Counted from the first letter of the stretch, positions 17,741 through 26,920 are shown. The stretch is DNA of 64,000 bases from Flavobacterium sp. CF108 (GCF_900129795.1 NZ_FQWW01000003.1:434001-498000), one strand, 5' to 3'. Numbers and translations are program-made. The notes: generated by a model not told the origin, from the sequence alone.

Positions 17741-19337
17741 ATATTAATGGTAAAATACAAACGAAATTGCCTTCTTTTTCTGAGGTTTTTAAATTGGTTC
17801 TGGAGTAAAAATTATAAATGCTTGAGAGATATTTTAGACCGAAATTAGTACTGGGTTCACCGTGTGCCTTTTTTTGAAGATTATTACTGATAATAACCTG
17901 ATCTTTCTGAATTAGAATTTCTGTTGTCAGCGGATTTTCCTGTGTTGCCATATTATGCTTGATAGCATTTTCAACCACAACCTGAAAAGCCAGATATGGG
18001 ATAAATTTATCCAAAGCTTCTTCGTTTTCGATTTTTATCGAAAAGAATAATTCTTCTTTGAAACGAGTCTGCTGTAAAAAGATATATTTTTCGATAAACA
18101 ATAATTCATCCTTTAGCGGTACAATATTTTTTGCCGGCGGATCTATCAAATAGCGGTAAATACGGGAAAGATTCAAAGTAAATTTCTGCGCTGTTTTTAC
18201 ATCACTTCCTACCAGCATATAAAGCGAGTTTAACGAATTAAATAAAAAGTGCGGATTAATCTGCTCTTTTAAATGCTGGAGCTGAATAAGCGCTTTTTCT
18301 TTTACAATTTTTTCATTCTCTACAAGGAGTCGGTTTTTTTCTTTAATGGCAATTCCCTTCTCTTTATAGGCCCGTCTGTTGGCATACGAGAATAAATAGA
18401 AAATCAGCAGAAGCATTACTGTTGTAATCGAATAAATCCAGGTCAAATATTTTTTAACCAAAAAAACATTTTCATTATCAATCATTTTCGGAAAACTAAT
18501 GCAGACATACCAAGGCAGATTTTTAACATCTAACCTTGTTGTAAAACTGATAACATCCAGTTTTAAAAATTCAGACATCGTATTTTTTTTAGTGTAATCC
18601 AATTTTAAAAAATCAGATGCCGAAGTATTGGCGGGATCTTTTTTATAAGTAAAAACCGTATCTGATGGCTGAATAGCCGAAAAATCATAAATATTTTTTC
18701 CTATAAAAGTAGAGTCAGGGTGATAAACACATCTTCCTGCGTTGTCAAATACAAAAGCATAATTAGAAGCTGCTTTGTCAACAGTCGCAAAATTATCATG
18801 CAATTTTTTTAAGTTGATGTCATAGCCGCAACGAACCGTTGTGTAGTTTTTGGAAATGATTTTAAAGTAAACTCTCCAAACCCATTCTTTTCCTTGTTTA
18901 ATTACGGTATTGCTGCGCGTAGTGTTTTGGTTTTTTGAAATAAATTCGACAACGTCTTTTTTTATTTCATCAGAAACAGAATCGTTTCCAAATTCTATTT
19001 TTTCATCATTAATCTGAAACCAGTTATCAACTATCATTAAATTGATGGACTGAACAGACGAGAGTACTTTTATATTAGCAGATAAATTAGATTTACTGCT
19101 GATTTTTAAAGCATGTTTGATTCTGTTTTCCTGCTCCAGAAACCTCGAAAATTCCCGCGACATTAATTCATGTTTTTTAATGAAGTTCAATCGCGCCTCA
19201 CTTTCATTCGCTTTTTGTGTAACATCAGTAATCAAATTACTTAACATGTAAACAGAAAAAACGATAATAAGAATAGACACAATGACGTAAATTACGAAAG
19301 CACGTCGGGATGTTATTTTTTTTAATCTAAATCTCAA
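17727..19337 (-). CDS. LytS-type sensor histidine kinase with extracellular Cache-like sensor
   Basis: A 536-residue inner-membrane kinase. Transmembrane segments at about 12-36 and 297-319 enclose a periplasmic sensor of about 260 residues with Cache-like features (YAFVFDNAGRCVYHPD near 193-208). The cytoplasmic part has the His_kinase-type phosphorylation box QINPHFLFNSLN (His363) and an HATPase with VVENAIKHN. An odd short internal repeat, SDFLKLD and SEFLKLD, lies at 241-261. No response regulator is adjacent; the LytTR protein at 9153-9917 is the likely partner. It starts 20 bp after the ABC exporter gene, so it may be co-transcribed with it. Confidence 0.92.
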   Translation of the reverse strand: MRFRLKKITSRRAFVIYVIVSILIIVFSVYMLSNLITDVTQKANESEARLNFIKKHELMSREFSRFLEQENRIKHALKISSKSNLSANIKVLSSVQSINLMIVDNWFQINDEKIEFGNDSVSDEIKKDVVEFISKNQNTTRSNTVIKQGKEWVWRVYFKIISKNYTTVRCGYDINLKKLHDNFATVDKAASNYAFVFDNAGRCVYHPDSTFIGKNIYDFSAIQPSDTVFTYKKDPANTSASDFLKLDYTKKNTMSEFLKLDVISFTTRLDVKNLPWYVCISFPKMIDNENVFLVKKYLTWIYSITTVMLLLIFYLFSYANRRAYKEKGIAIKEKNRLLVENEKIVKEKALIQLQHLKEQINPHFLFNSLNSLYMLVGSDVKTAQKFTLNLSRIYRYLIDPPAKNIVPLKDELLFIEKYIFLQQTRFKEELFFSIKIENEEALDKFIPYLAFQVVVENAIKHNMATQENPLTTEILIQKDQVIISNNLQKKAHGEPSTNFGLKYLSSIYNFYSRTNLKTSEKEGNFVCILPLISIHS

Positions 19338-19357
19338 AAAGCATTTATAATTTAAGC

Positions 19358-21112
19358 CTAATTCGCAACCGAAAATTGAGAATCGTATAAGTTTTTATAA
19401 TAACCATCAGTTTTCATTAATAATTCCTGATGTGTTCCTTGTTCCACAATTAATCCTTTGTCCATAACCACAATTTTATCTGCATTTACAATTGTTGCCA
19501 GTCTATGCGCAATAATAATCGAAGTTCTTCCTTTTGTAATGGTTTCAGTCGCACGCTGAATTAATTCTTCAGAATACGTATCTATTGAAGAAGTTGCTTC
19601 ATCTAAAATCAAAATACTCGGATTGCTTACATACGAACGTAAAAATGCAATTAATTGTCTTTGTCCGGACGAAAGCATTACGCCGCGTTCTTTTACATCA
19701 AAATCATAATTATCAGGAAGACTCATAATAAAGTCATGAACGCCTATTTTCTTTGCAGCATCCAGAACCTTTTCTCGGGTAATTTCAGGATTATGAAGTG
19801 TAATATTATTGTAAATCGTATCGGCAAACAAAAATACATCTTGTAAAACCACCGCGATTTGTTTTCTTAAAGAAGCCAAAGTATAATCTTCGATATTTTG
19901 TCCGTCAATGCAAATCGTTCCGCTGTTGATTTCATAAAAGCGATTCAGCAAATTGATTATAGTCGATTTCCCGGCTCCGGTTGAACCTACAATTGCAACG
20001 GTTTGTCCGCGATCTACAGATAAATCAATTCCTTTTATTACTTCTTCTTCGGGGATATAACTAAAACGAACTTGTTTAAACTCGATGCTTCCGTTAAAAA
20101 CCGGAGCTTCAATTTTTCCTGTATCCTGAATATGATCTTCAGTATCAATAATATCAAAAACACGATTGGCAGCAATCATTCCTAACTGCATCTCATTGAA
20201 TTTATCTGCAATTTGACGAAGCGGATTAAAAAGCATTCCGATAAACATGGTATAAGAAAACAAATCTCCAAACGTCGTAAAGTTATCTCCGTTTAAAATT
20301 TTAAATCCACCAAAAACAACTACTAAACCTAAAGTGATAGATGAAATAATATCGGCAATGGGGAAGAAGATCGAGTTGTATAAAATGGTTTTAATCCAGG
20401 CAACTCTGTGTTTGTCATTAATAACCCTGAAATTTTCGGCATCGATTTTTTCACGATTAAAAAGCTGAACGATTTTCATACCCGTTACACGTTCCTGAAC
20501 AAAGGAATTCATATTAGCAATCTGCGTTCTTACTTCCTCAAAAGCAACCTGCATTTTGCGTTGAAAGATTCGAGTAATGTAAACCAGAATTGGCATGGCA
20601 ACAACGACAATCCAAGTCAGCTTCCAGTTCATGTAAAACATAAAAATAAGAACCACGAGCATTTTCATCAAATCACTTATAATCATAAACAATCCCTGAC
20701 TGAAAATACGTGCAATCGATTCAATATCCGAAACAGATCTGGTAACCAATTGTCCAACCGGAACCAAATCAAAATATTTCATTCTAAAACTTAAGATATG
20801 TTTGAAAAGTTTGTTTCGAATATCTTTTACAATATCTTGTCCAAGCCAGTTCGCCCAATACACAAAATAAAACTGAGAGAAAACTTCCATCAACAAAACG
20901 CCTCCCATTAAAATAATGTATAACAGCAAACCTTCTTTGTCGTGTGTCTTGATATAGCCGTCGACCGTTTGCTTTAATAAGTAAGGTCTAAGTGCTGCAA
21001 ATATGGAAAGCGAAACCGCAAAAATAATAACGCCGTAATAGCGCCACTTATAAGGTTTCGTATATTTTAAAATTCGTTTAAATAAACCAGTATCAAATGC
21101 TTTTGCTTTCAT
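19358..21112 (-). CDS. ABC exporter, fused permease and ATPase (MsbA-like)
   Basis: A 584-residue half-transporter. Six transmembrane helices occupy about residues 20-310 and an ABC ATPase about 340-580 with Walker A GSTGAGKST, Q-loop VLQDVFLF, signature LSSGQRQLIAF and Walker B SILILDEATSS, followed by the H-loop IIAHRL. Typical of homodimeric lipid, peptide or drug exporters; the substrate cannot be read from sequence. It lies between truA and the LytS-type kinase. A hairpin upstream separates it from truA. Confidence 0.93.
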   Translation of the reverse strand: MKAKAFDTGLFKRILKYTKPYKWRYYGVIIFAVSLSIFAALRPYLLKQTVDGYIKTHDKEGLLLYIILMGGVLLMEVFSQFYFVYWANWLGQDIVKDIRNKLFKHILSFRMKYFDLVPVGQLVTRSVSDIESIARIFSQGLFMIISDLMKMLVVLIFMFYMNWKLTWIVVVAMPILVYITRIFQRKMQVAFEEVRTQIANMNSFVQERVTGMKIVQLFNREKIDAENFRVINDKHRVAWIKTILYNSIFFPIADIISSITLGLVVVFGGFKILNGDNFTTFGDLFSYTMFIGMLFNPLRQIADKFNEMQLGMIAANRVFDIIDTEDHIQDTGKIEAPVFNGSIEFKQVRFSYIPEEEVIKGIDLSVDRGQTVAIVGSTGAGKSTIINLLNRFYEINSGTICIDGQNIEDYTLASLRKQIAVVLQDVFLFADTIYNNITLHNPEITREKVLDAAKKIGVHDFIMSLPDNYDFDVKERGVMLSSGQRQLIAFLRSYVSNPSILILDEATSSIDTYSEELIQRATETITKGRTSIIIAHRLATIVNADKIVVMDKGLIVEQGTHQELLMKTDGYYKNLYDSQFSVAN

Positions 21113-21121
21113 TTATTTTTA

Positions 21122-21195
21122 AGCTTTAAGCTTTAGGCAATAAGCTTTAGGCACAAGGTTTAAAGCTTATTGCCTACAGCCTACAGCTTAAAGCT
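21122..21195. repeat. Inverted repeat between truA and the ABC exporter gene
   Basis: Tandem AAGCTTTAGGCA-like units on the left are matched by the complementary TGCCTACAGCCTACAGCTTA on the right, making a long stem that reaches the truA stop codon. It probably serves as terminator or processing hairpin, although no clean U-run follows. Confidence 0.6.
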
Positions 21196-21928
21196 ATAGA
21201 TAGTCGTAATATATTTTGGTTAAATACAAACCATGCGCCGGAACCGAAAATCCAGCTTTTTCTCTGTTTTTGCTGGCAATAATATTTTCAAAATCAGCCA
21301 GCGTAATTTTGTGTAATCCTATATTAATTAAAGTTCCCACAATTGCCCGAACCATATTTCGTAAAAAACGATTCGCTGAAATTGTAAAAACCAGTTTGTT
21401 GTTTTCATTTTTCCAATACGCTTCAAAAATCGTGCAGTCAAAAGTATTTACATCTGTATTCACTTTCGAAAAACATTGAAAATCGGTATGTTTTAATAAT
21501 AGCTTCGCTGCCTCGTTCATTAAATCAATATCTAACTTTTGATTTACATACCAGCTTAATTCCTCTAAAAACGGATTTTTTACCGTATTGATATGATATT
21601 CATACGTTCTTTTTGTAGCGTCGAATCTACAATGCGCATCATCGTGAACGGGAATCAGATTATATATTGCAATATCTTTTGGTAAATACGAATTCAGTTT
21701 ATGTACAAAAACCGGTATATCAATTGACTTTTCTAAATCAAAATGTCCGTACATTTCCTCGGCATGAACGCCAGTATCTGTTCTTCCGGCACCCATCACG
21801 TTTATCTCCGAATTTAATAAAACTGAAAGCGCTTTATTTAAAGTTTCCTGAACTGATGAAGCGTTAGGCTGAAACTGCCAGCCATGATAATGAGTTCCGT
21901 TATAAGCAAAATGAATAAAATATCTCAT
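21194..21928 (-). CDS. truA: tRNA pseudouridine synthase A
   Basis: A 244-residue enzyme that makes pseudouridine at positions 38-40 of tRNA anticodon arms. The catalytic Asp51 is in the GAGRTDTGVHA motif, with the family start RYFIHFAYNGTHYHGWQFQP, the central RTYEYHI strand and the C-terminal NRFLRNMVRAIVGTL motif. Length is normal. It is transcribed alone or with the following ABC gene; its start lies next to the first of the tandem repeats in the 563-bp gap upstream. Confidence 0.97.
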   Translation of the reverse strand: MRYFIHFAYNGTHYHGWQFQPNASSVQETLNKALSVLLNSEINVMGAGRTDTGVHAEEMYGHFDLEKSIDIPVFVHKLNSYLPKDIAIYNLIPVHDDAHCRFDATKRTYEYHINTVKNPFLEELSWYVNQKLDIDLMNEAAKLLLKHTDFQCFSKVNTDVNTFDCTIFEAYWKNENNKLVFTISANRFLRNMVRAIVGTLINIGLHKITLADFENIIASKNREKAGFSVPAHGLYLTKIYYDYL

Positions 21929-21929
21929 T

Positions 21930-22158
21930 GTTGAGGTACAGAGGTTTTGAGGTGCAAAGGTACAAAGGTTTTTTTTAAAAGTTGCTAAGGTTCTAAGTTG
22001 CTAAGGTTCTAAGTTTTTTTATACCTCAGTATTATGTAGAGACGCACAGCAGTGCGTCTAACGCCAGATTGGTTTTAAAAAGGTTCTAAGATTCTGAGAA
22101 GCTAAGGTTCTAAGTTTTTTATACGTTATGATTTGTAGAGACGCACAGCAGTGCGTCT
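21930..22158. repeat. Repeat cluster left of the flotillin-like gene
   Basis: Tandem units of ggtacaaagg and gttgctaaggttctaag (about 21930-22015) are followed by palindromes AGACGCAC-AGCA-GTGCGTCT at 22040-22059 and 22139-22158. The same elements occur in reverse order and orientation right of the gene (24480-24702). The remainder of the 563-bp gap, up to 22460, is AT-rich with no gene. Confidence 0.8.
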
Positions 22159-22462
22159 TACGTCAGATTGGCAAATTGTATATATAATAGGTATAATAAT
22201 TTCCGATATATTTTAAAATCGATAAACATCCATTTTAATAAAATCTAAAAACAAAACTTAGAGCCTTAGCTTCTCAGAATCTCAGAATCTACTCAAAAAA
22301 CTGTTAACTCCCAAAATGCAAATCATAGTTTGCTCAGCTAAAAATCGTGTCAGAAATTGACAATTCCAACGATATAATTAAAATCATTTTTTAACATTTT
22401 TAGGAAGAAAATTCCAAGTGTTAATTTTTAAAATTTTTCATTTTAACACTTCATATTTCTCC

Positions 22463-22470
22463 TATGTTTG
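22463..22470 (+). promoter_or_regulatory. Predicted -7 element of the flotillin-like gene promoter
   Basis: TATGTTTG fits the Bacteroidetes -7 consensus TAnnTTTG and lies 22 bp before the start codon. No convincing -33 TTTG is present about 19-21 bp upstream. Confidence 0.5.
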
Positions 22471-22491
22471 CACAACTAAATATCAAAAACT

Positions 22492-24420
22492 ATGAATGAA
22501 ATTACTTCTTATTGGTGGATACTTTTAATATTATTCGCCATTGTTTTTTACAAATTTATTTTACGTGTTTTCTTCGGAATGGTGATGGTTCCAGAAGATA
22601 AAATTGGTTTAGTGACCAAAAAATTCGTTTTGTTTGGCACGGACAAATCATTACCAGACGGCCGAATTATCGCTACAAAAGGCGAAGCCGGTTATCAGGC
22701 AAAAACACTTGCTCCGGGTTTATACTGGGGAATGTGGATTTGGCAGTATTCAATTGATATGACTAGTTTTACAATAATTCCGGAAGGAAAAATTGGACTG
22801 GTTTTAAGTAAAGATGGAAAAGAAATTCCAACCGGAAGAATCTTGGCCAGAAGAGTAGATAGTGATAATTTTCAGGATGCAACTGCCTTTTTAGACAATG
22901 GAGGTCAAAAGGGACGTCAGACTGCTTTTATCACAACGGGTTCGTACCGTATTAATACATTTTTGTTTGAGATTGTAATTACAGATCAAATCAAAATTTT
23001 TGAAAACATGATTGGTATTGTAACCGCTCTTGACGGTGAACCAATTCCGCAGGGACAAATTGCGGGTAAATTTGTTAACGATCATAATAACTTTCAGGAT
23101 TTTGATAAGTTTTTGGAACATGGCGGAAATCGTGGTTTACAGCCTCAAGTTATGTTAGCCGGTTCTTACTATATCAATACATGGGGCGTTTTAATTGAGC
23201 AAAACCCAATGACAGATGTGCCAATTGGTTATGTTGGAGTTGTGATTTCTTATATTGGAGAAGACGGACAAGACGTAACGGGTGATACTTTTAAACACGG
23301 TAACATTGTTTCAAAAGGACAGCGTGGTGTTTGGATGGAACCATTTGGACCTGGAAAATATGCGTTGAATAAATACACTACAAAATTAGAAGCAGTACCA
23401 ACAACGAACTTAGTTTTAAACTGGGCAAACGCACGCAGCGAATCACACGATTTAGATAAAAATCTTTCTACAATTACGGTTCGTTCAAAAGACGGTTTCC
23501 CATTTAATCTTGACGTTGCGCAGATTATTCACGTTCCGGCAGCAGAAGCTCCAAAAGTAATTGCACGTTTCGGAAGCATGAACAACTTGGTTTCTCAGGT
23601 TTTAGAACCTACGATTGGTAACTATTTTAGAAACTCGGCTCAGGACAGCGATGTGATTTCGTTTTTGACAACCAGAAAAGAGCGTCAGGAATCAGCTAAA
23701 AATCATATTAAATTAGTACTTGATGAATATAACGTAAATGCAGTTGATACCTTGATTGGAGATATCGTTCCGCCGGATTCATTGATGAAAACTTTAACAG
23801 ATAGAAAACTGGCTGAAGAAGAGCAAAAAACGTATCAAACTCAAAGAATGGCGCAAGAACAGCGTCAGGGTATGGAGAAAGAAACGGCGATTGCTGATAT
23901 GCAGAAAGAGATTGTACGTGCTTCACAAAGTGTTGAAATCGCTCAGCGTACTGCAGATGCTACCGTTAAGAAAGCAGAAGGGGACGCAACCAGTTTAAAA
24001 CTGAATGTAAACGCAGAAGCAGAAGCTACAAAAATGCGTGCCAATGCAGAAGCCGAAGCAACAAAAGCAAGAGCAGGAGCACAGGCCGAAGCAACTAAAT
24101 TGAATGCGAGTGCCGAAGCTGAAAGAATTTCGAAAACCGGTCTTGCAGAAGCTGAAAAGATTATGGCAATTGGTAAATCGACTGCTGAGGCATACCAACT
24201 ACAGGTAACCGCAATGGGCGGTGATAACTTTACGAGATATAAAGTAACTGAGGAAATTGGTAAAGGAAACATCAAAGTAATTCCAGATGTTTTAATTACT
24301 GGAAATGGCGGTTCTGATGGTTCTATCAGTGGCTTATTAGGATTAAAACTAATGGAAATGATGGATACAAAAGATTCTAAGGATTTGAAAGAAGTTAAAA
24401 ATCAAAACCCGAAGAAATAA
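22492..24420 (+). CDS. Flotillin-like SPFH-domain membrane protein with four N-terminal tandem modules
   Basis: A 642-residue protein. A membrane segment (about 7-28) is followed by four related modules (37-95, 99-168, 173-240, 245-303), each starting near IGxV and, in the middle two, sharing GRI/GQI, NFQD, LD/EHGG and GSYxIN. The SPFH core (about 310-450, with TVRSKDGFPFNLDV) precedes a long helix rich in AEAEATK repeats (about 455-570) typical of flotillins, and a Gly-rich GSDGSISGLLG tail. Flotillins organise membrane microdomains. It is monocistronic, with its own -7 element and terminator, and is bracketed by inverted repeat clusters. The tandem modules are not in classical flotillins. 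Confidence 0.88.
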   Translation: MNEITSYWWILLILFAIVFYKFILRVFFGMVMVPEDKIGLVTKKFVLFGTDKSLPDGRIIATKGEAGYQAKTLAPGLYWGMWIWQYSIDMTSFTIIPEGKIGLVLSKDGKEIPTGRILARRVDSDNFQDATAFLDNGGQKGRQTAFITTGSYRINTFLFEIVITDQIKIFENMIGIVTALDGEPIPQGQIAGKFVNDHNNFQDFDKFLEHGGNRGLQPQVMLAGSYYINTWGVLIEQNPMTDVPIGYVGVVISYIGEDGQDVTGDTFKHGNIVSKGQRGVWMEPFGPGKYALNKYTTKLEAVPTTNLVLNWANARSESHDLDKNLSTITVRSKDGFPFNLDVAQIIHVPAAEAPKVIARFGSMNNLVSQVLEPTIGNYFRNSAQDSDVISFLTTRKERQESAKNHIKLVLDEYNVNAVDTLIGDIVPPDSLMKTLTDRKLAEEEQKTYQTQRMAQEQRQGMEKETAIADMQKEIVRASQSVEIAQRTADATVKKAEGDATSLKLNVNAEAEATKMRANAEAEATKARAGAQAEATKLNASAEAERISKTGLAEAEKIMAIGKSTAEAYQLQVTAMGGDNFTRYKVTEEIGKGNIKVIPDVLITGNGGSDGSISGLLGLKLMEMMDTKDSKDLKEVKNQNPKK

Positions 24421-24479
24421 TAATTATTATAAAATGTTAAACGTTAGATGTGAAATGTAAAAGACATCGTATATCGTAG

Positions 24480-24702
24480 AGACGCACTGCAGTGCGTCTA
24501 ACACATAGTTTGAAACCGATTTGCACCAGCAGATCGGTTTTTTGTATTTATAAAGAAATGAAAACCTGACGAAAGACGCACTGCTGTGCGTCTCTACATA
24601 ATACTGACGTAAAAAAAATCTTAGAATCTTAGCGCCTCAGAACCTTAGCCCCTTTTAAAAAACCTTTGTACCTTTGTAACTCTGAACCTTTGTACCTTTA
24701 AA
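24480..24702. repeat. Repeat cluster right of the flotillin-like gene
   Basis: AGACGCAC palindromes at 24480-24499 and 24574-24593 are followed by cttagaatcttagcgcctc and acctttgtaccttt units (about 24612-24702). This is the inverse of the left cluster, giving an imperfect inverted repeat of about 85 bp around the gene. It runs to within 5 bp of the next start codon. Confidence 0.8.
24513..24543 (+). terminator. Terminator after the flotillin-like gene
   Basis: Stem AAACCGAT pairs with ATCGGTTT and is followed by a T-run. It is a member of the CCGAT stem family seen elsewhere in the window. Confidence 0.8.
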
Positions 24703-24706
24703 AAAA

Positions 24707-25201
24707 TTGAAAAAAATCCTCCTGCTTTCCGATACACACTCTCACATTGATGATGTTATTTTAAAATATGCTGCACAAGCAGATGAAGTCTGGCATGCTG
24801 GAGATATTGGCGACTTGCATGTTACAGATACTATAAAAAAGCTAAAACCACTTCGTTGTGTTTACGGAAATATTGATGATGCAAAAGCAAGATTAGAATT
24901 TCCGCTTCATAACAGATTTTTATGCGAAAATGTTTCCGTTTGGATCACGCATATTGGCGGTTATCCGGGGAAATACAATCCAAGTATTAGGGAAGAAATG
25001 GCTTCGAATCCGCCGAAATTATTTATCTGCGGGCATTCGCATATTTTAAAAGTAATGTTTGATAAAAAGAATAATTTATTGCACATGAATCCGGGTGCGG
25101 CAGGAAAAAGTGGTTTTCATCAAATGCGAACTATGCTTCGTTTTGTAATTGATGATGATAAAATAAAGGATTTGGAAATTATCGAGATTGGAAAAAAATA
25201 A
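24707..25201 (+). CDS. YfcE/MJ0936-type metallophosphoesterase, TTG start
   Basis: A 164-residue calcineurin-like phosphoesterase of the YfcE/MJ0936 family with all metal motifs: SDTHSH (8-13), GDIGD, GNIDD, THIGG and GHSHILK, ending in NPGAAG. These enzymes hydrolyse phosphodiesters in vitro; the physiological substrate is unclear. The only usable start is TTG at 24707 (MKKILLLSDTH when initiated): an in-frame TGA lies at 24683, and no ATG or GTG gives the family N-terminus. The upstream repeat cluster ends 5 bp before this codon, so insertion or drift of the repeat may have altered the start region. Confidence 0.9.
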   Translation: MKKILLLSDTHSHIDDVILKYAAQADEVWHAGDIGDLHVTDTIKKLKPLRCVYGNIDDAKARLEFPLHNRFLCENVSVWITHIGGYPGKYNPSIREEMASNPPKLFICGHSHILKVMFDKKNNLLHMNPGAAGKSGFHQMRTMLRFVIDDDKIKDLEIIEIGKK

Positions 25202-25205
25202 GACT

Positions 25206-26123
25206 TTATGAAATTGGAACTTTTATTTTTATAGATGTTCCTGTATTTTCATCTGCTCTCGAAATAATAGAAAAACTTCCTTTTAGTTTTTTTATTCTCA
25301 CCCGAATTCGGTTTAAGCCAAAACCTTCAATTTCATTTAATTTTTCTGCATTAAAACCTATTCCGTTATCATGAATAATAATGATTAACTGATTATTGTT
25401 TTCGTGTATTGAAATTTGGGCTTTTTGTGCTTCGCTGTGTTTTATAATATTGTTGAATAATTCAGAAACAATAAAATACAGTTTTGTTTCAAATTTTTCA
25501 GAATATCTTGTATCTGTTGCAACAGAACTTGTAAATTCAAAGTGAATGCTCGAATTGGAGTTTCTTTCGCATAAATCTTCTAAAGCATAAATTAATCCAA
25601 AACGAACCAAAAGAGTAGGCACAAGATCGTGTGAAATGTCACGCAGCAAATCGTGGGCTTCTGATAAAATAGCTTTTGCCTTTTGAATTTCTTCAGATTG
25701 GATATTATTTTTGGTTGTAAACACATTCAAATGTAATCCTGCAGAAGACAGAAGTGAATTGATGTTGTCATGTAAAAAAGCTGCAATCTTTTTTTGTTCG
25801 GTTTCCTGACTGTCAATCCCTGCATTTATTACATTTAAAAGGATTTTTTGTTTGGTGTCTTTTCGCTTAATTTTTTGCTTTAGTTTATTGTTTTGATAAA
25901 CGAGATAGAAAAGAAAAAATAAAATAATGATTAGCACAATAAATAAACTTACGACTTTTTTGTTTCGTAACTGTTCTCTTTTTGATTGTTCTAAAACCTC
26001 TTTTTTTGCTGGTTTTACAATAGAAATAGTAGATTCTTTAAGTGTTTTATTTTGCTGGCCGAAAACCTTGTCTCCAGTAGAGATAAGTATAATAATCGAT
26101 ATTAAAATTCTAATAAAAAACAT
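25206..26123 (-). CDS. NarL-type sensor histidine kinase
   Basis: A 305-residue kinase with a signal-anchor or signal peptide (1-22), a short periplasmic part, a transmembrane segment (about 57-77), a dimerisation and phosphorylation helix with His118 in FLHDNINSLLS, and an HATPase with ELFNNIIKHSEA and HDNGIGFNAEKL. The periplasmic part is only about 35 residues, too short for a folded ligand domain, so it may sense through the membrane or a partner. It lies 32 bp after its response regulator, one operon. Confidence 0.9.
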   Translation of the reverse strand: MFFIRILISIIILISTGDKVFGQQNKTLKESTISIVKPAKKEVLEQSKREQLRNKKVVSLFIVLIIILFFLFYLVYQNNKLKQKIKRKDTKQKILLNVINAGIDSQETEQKKIAAFLHDNINSLLSSAGLHLNVFTTKNNIQSEEIQKAKAILSEAHDLLRDISHDLVPTLLVRFGLIYALEDLCERNSNSSIHFEFTSSVATDTRYSEKFETKLYFIVSELFNNIIKHSEAQKAQISIHENNNQLIIIIHDNGIGFNAEKLNEIEGFGLNRIRVRIKKLKGSFSIISRADENTGTSIKIKVPIS

Positions 26124-26155
26124 ATTTCGGTATATTATTCTCTTGATTTTTAATT

Positions 26156-26818
26156 TTACGGGTTTATTAGGTTGTTTTTTAAAGCATACTTTACAAGACC
26201 AATTGTGTTTTTTATGTTGAGTTTTTTCATAATATTCTTGCGATGCGTTTCGACAGTATTTATACTGATAAAAAGCTGTTCGCTTATTTCTTTTCCGCTG
26301 TATTCTAAGCAGATTAATGTTATAATTTCCATTTCTCGCGGACTTAAAATGGGATTTTCAGTATAAACATTATTGCTTAATTTGGGATTGTTTTGAGAAA
26401 ACATGCTAAAGATTTTTTCCCGCACAGCATCAGAATAATATTCCTGGTCCTGATAGACTGCATCAATAGCTTCAATGATATTTTCGCCTGCGCATTTTTT
26501 GGTTAAATAGCCTTTAGCACCCAATTTCATTACTTCTTTAATGATTTTTAGATCATCATAACTTGATAAAATAATGACTTTACACGGAAATCCTTTTTGA
26601 CTGAATTCTTTCAAAACTTCGATTCCGTCTTTTTGCGGCATACTGATATCCAAAACTAAAATATCTGCCTGATCCTTTACTACATCATCATATATAGTGA
26701 TACCGTTCAATGAACTGCCGGCAATTTCAAAATTTGGAACTGTCTGCAGTAAATTGGTGAGTCCATCAATAAGAACCTGATGATCATCAGCAAGGTGTAT
26801 CTTTATTTTATCTGACAT
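26156..26818 (-). CDS. NarL/FixJ-family response regulator
   Basis: A 220-residue regulator with a receiver domain (Asp57 in VLDISMP, acidic DD at 11-12, Lys in TKKCAG near 105-110) and a C-terminal LuxR-type helix-turn-helix (about 150-215; LSPREMEIITLICLEYSGKE, TVETHRKNIMKKL). It is first in a two-gene operon with the kinase downstream. A TAAATTTG element 20 bp upstream fits a Bacteroidetes -7 box. Targets are unknown. Confidence 0.94.
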   Translation of the reverse strand: MSDKIKIHLADDHQVLIDGLTNLLQTVPNFEIAGSSLNGITIYDDVVKDQADILVLDISMPQKDGIEVLKEFSQKGFPCKVIILSSYDDLKIIKEVMKLGAKGYLTKKCAGENIIEAIDAVYQDQEYYSDAVREKIFSMFSQNNPKLSNNVYTENPILSPREMEIITLICLEYSGKEISEQLFISINTVETHRKNIMKKLNIKNTIGLVKYALKNNLINP

Positions 26819-26838
26819 AAATAATTTTGAACAAAAAG

Positions 26839-26866
26839 CAAATTTATGAATAAATTATCTTACAAA
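26839..26866 (-). promoter_or_regulatory. Predicted promoter of the NarL-type two-component operon
   Basis: On the minus strand TTTG (26863-26866) and TAAATTTG (26839-26846) resemble the -33 and -7 boxes. The -7 match is perfect, but the 16-bp spacer is shorter than the usual 19-21. Confidence 0.5.
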
Positions 26867-26920
26867 ATTGATTTTCGAAAATGATTTCAGATTTCTCACT
26901 TTACAGTAAAAATTAACCAC

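Noticed and set aside
23943-24275. Minus-strand ORF of 110 codons opposite the flotillin helix
   Set aside because: The Ala/Ser-rich product is the antisense reading of the AEAEATK repeats.
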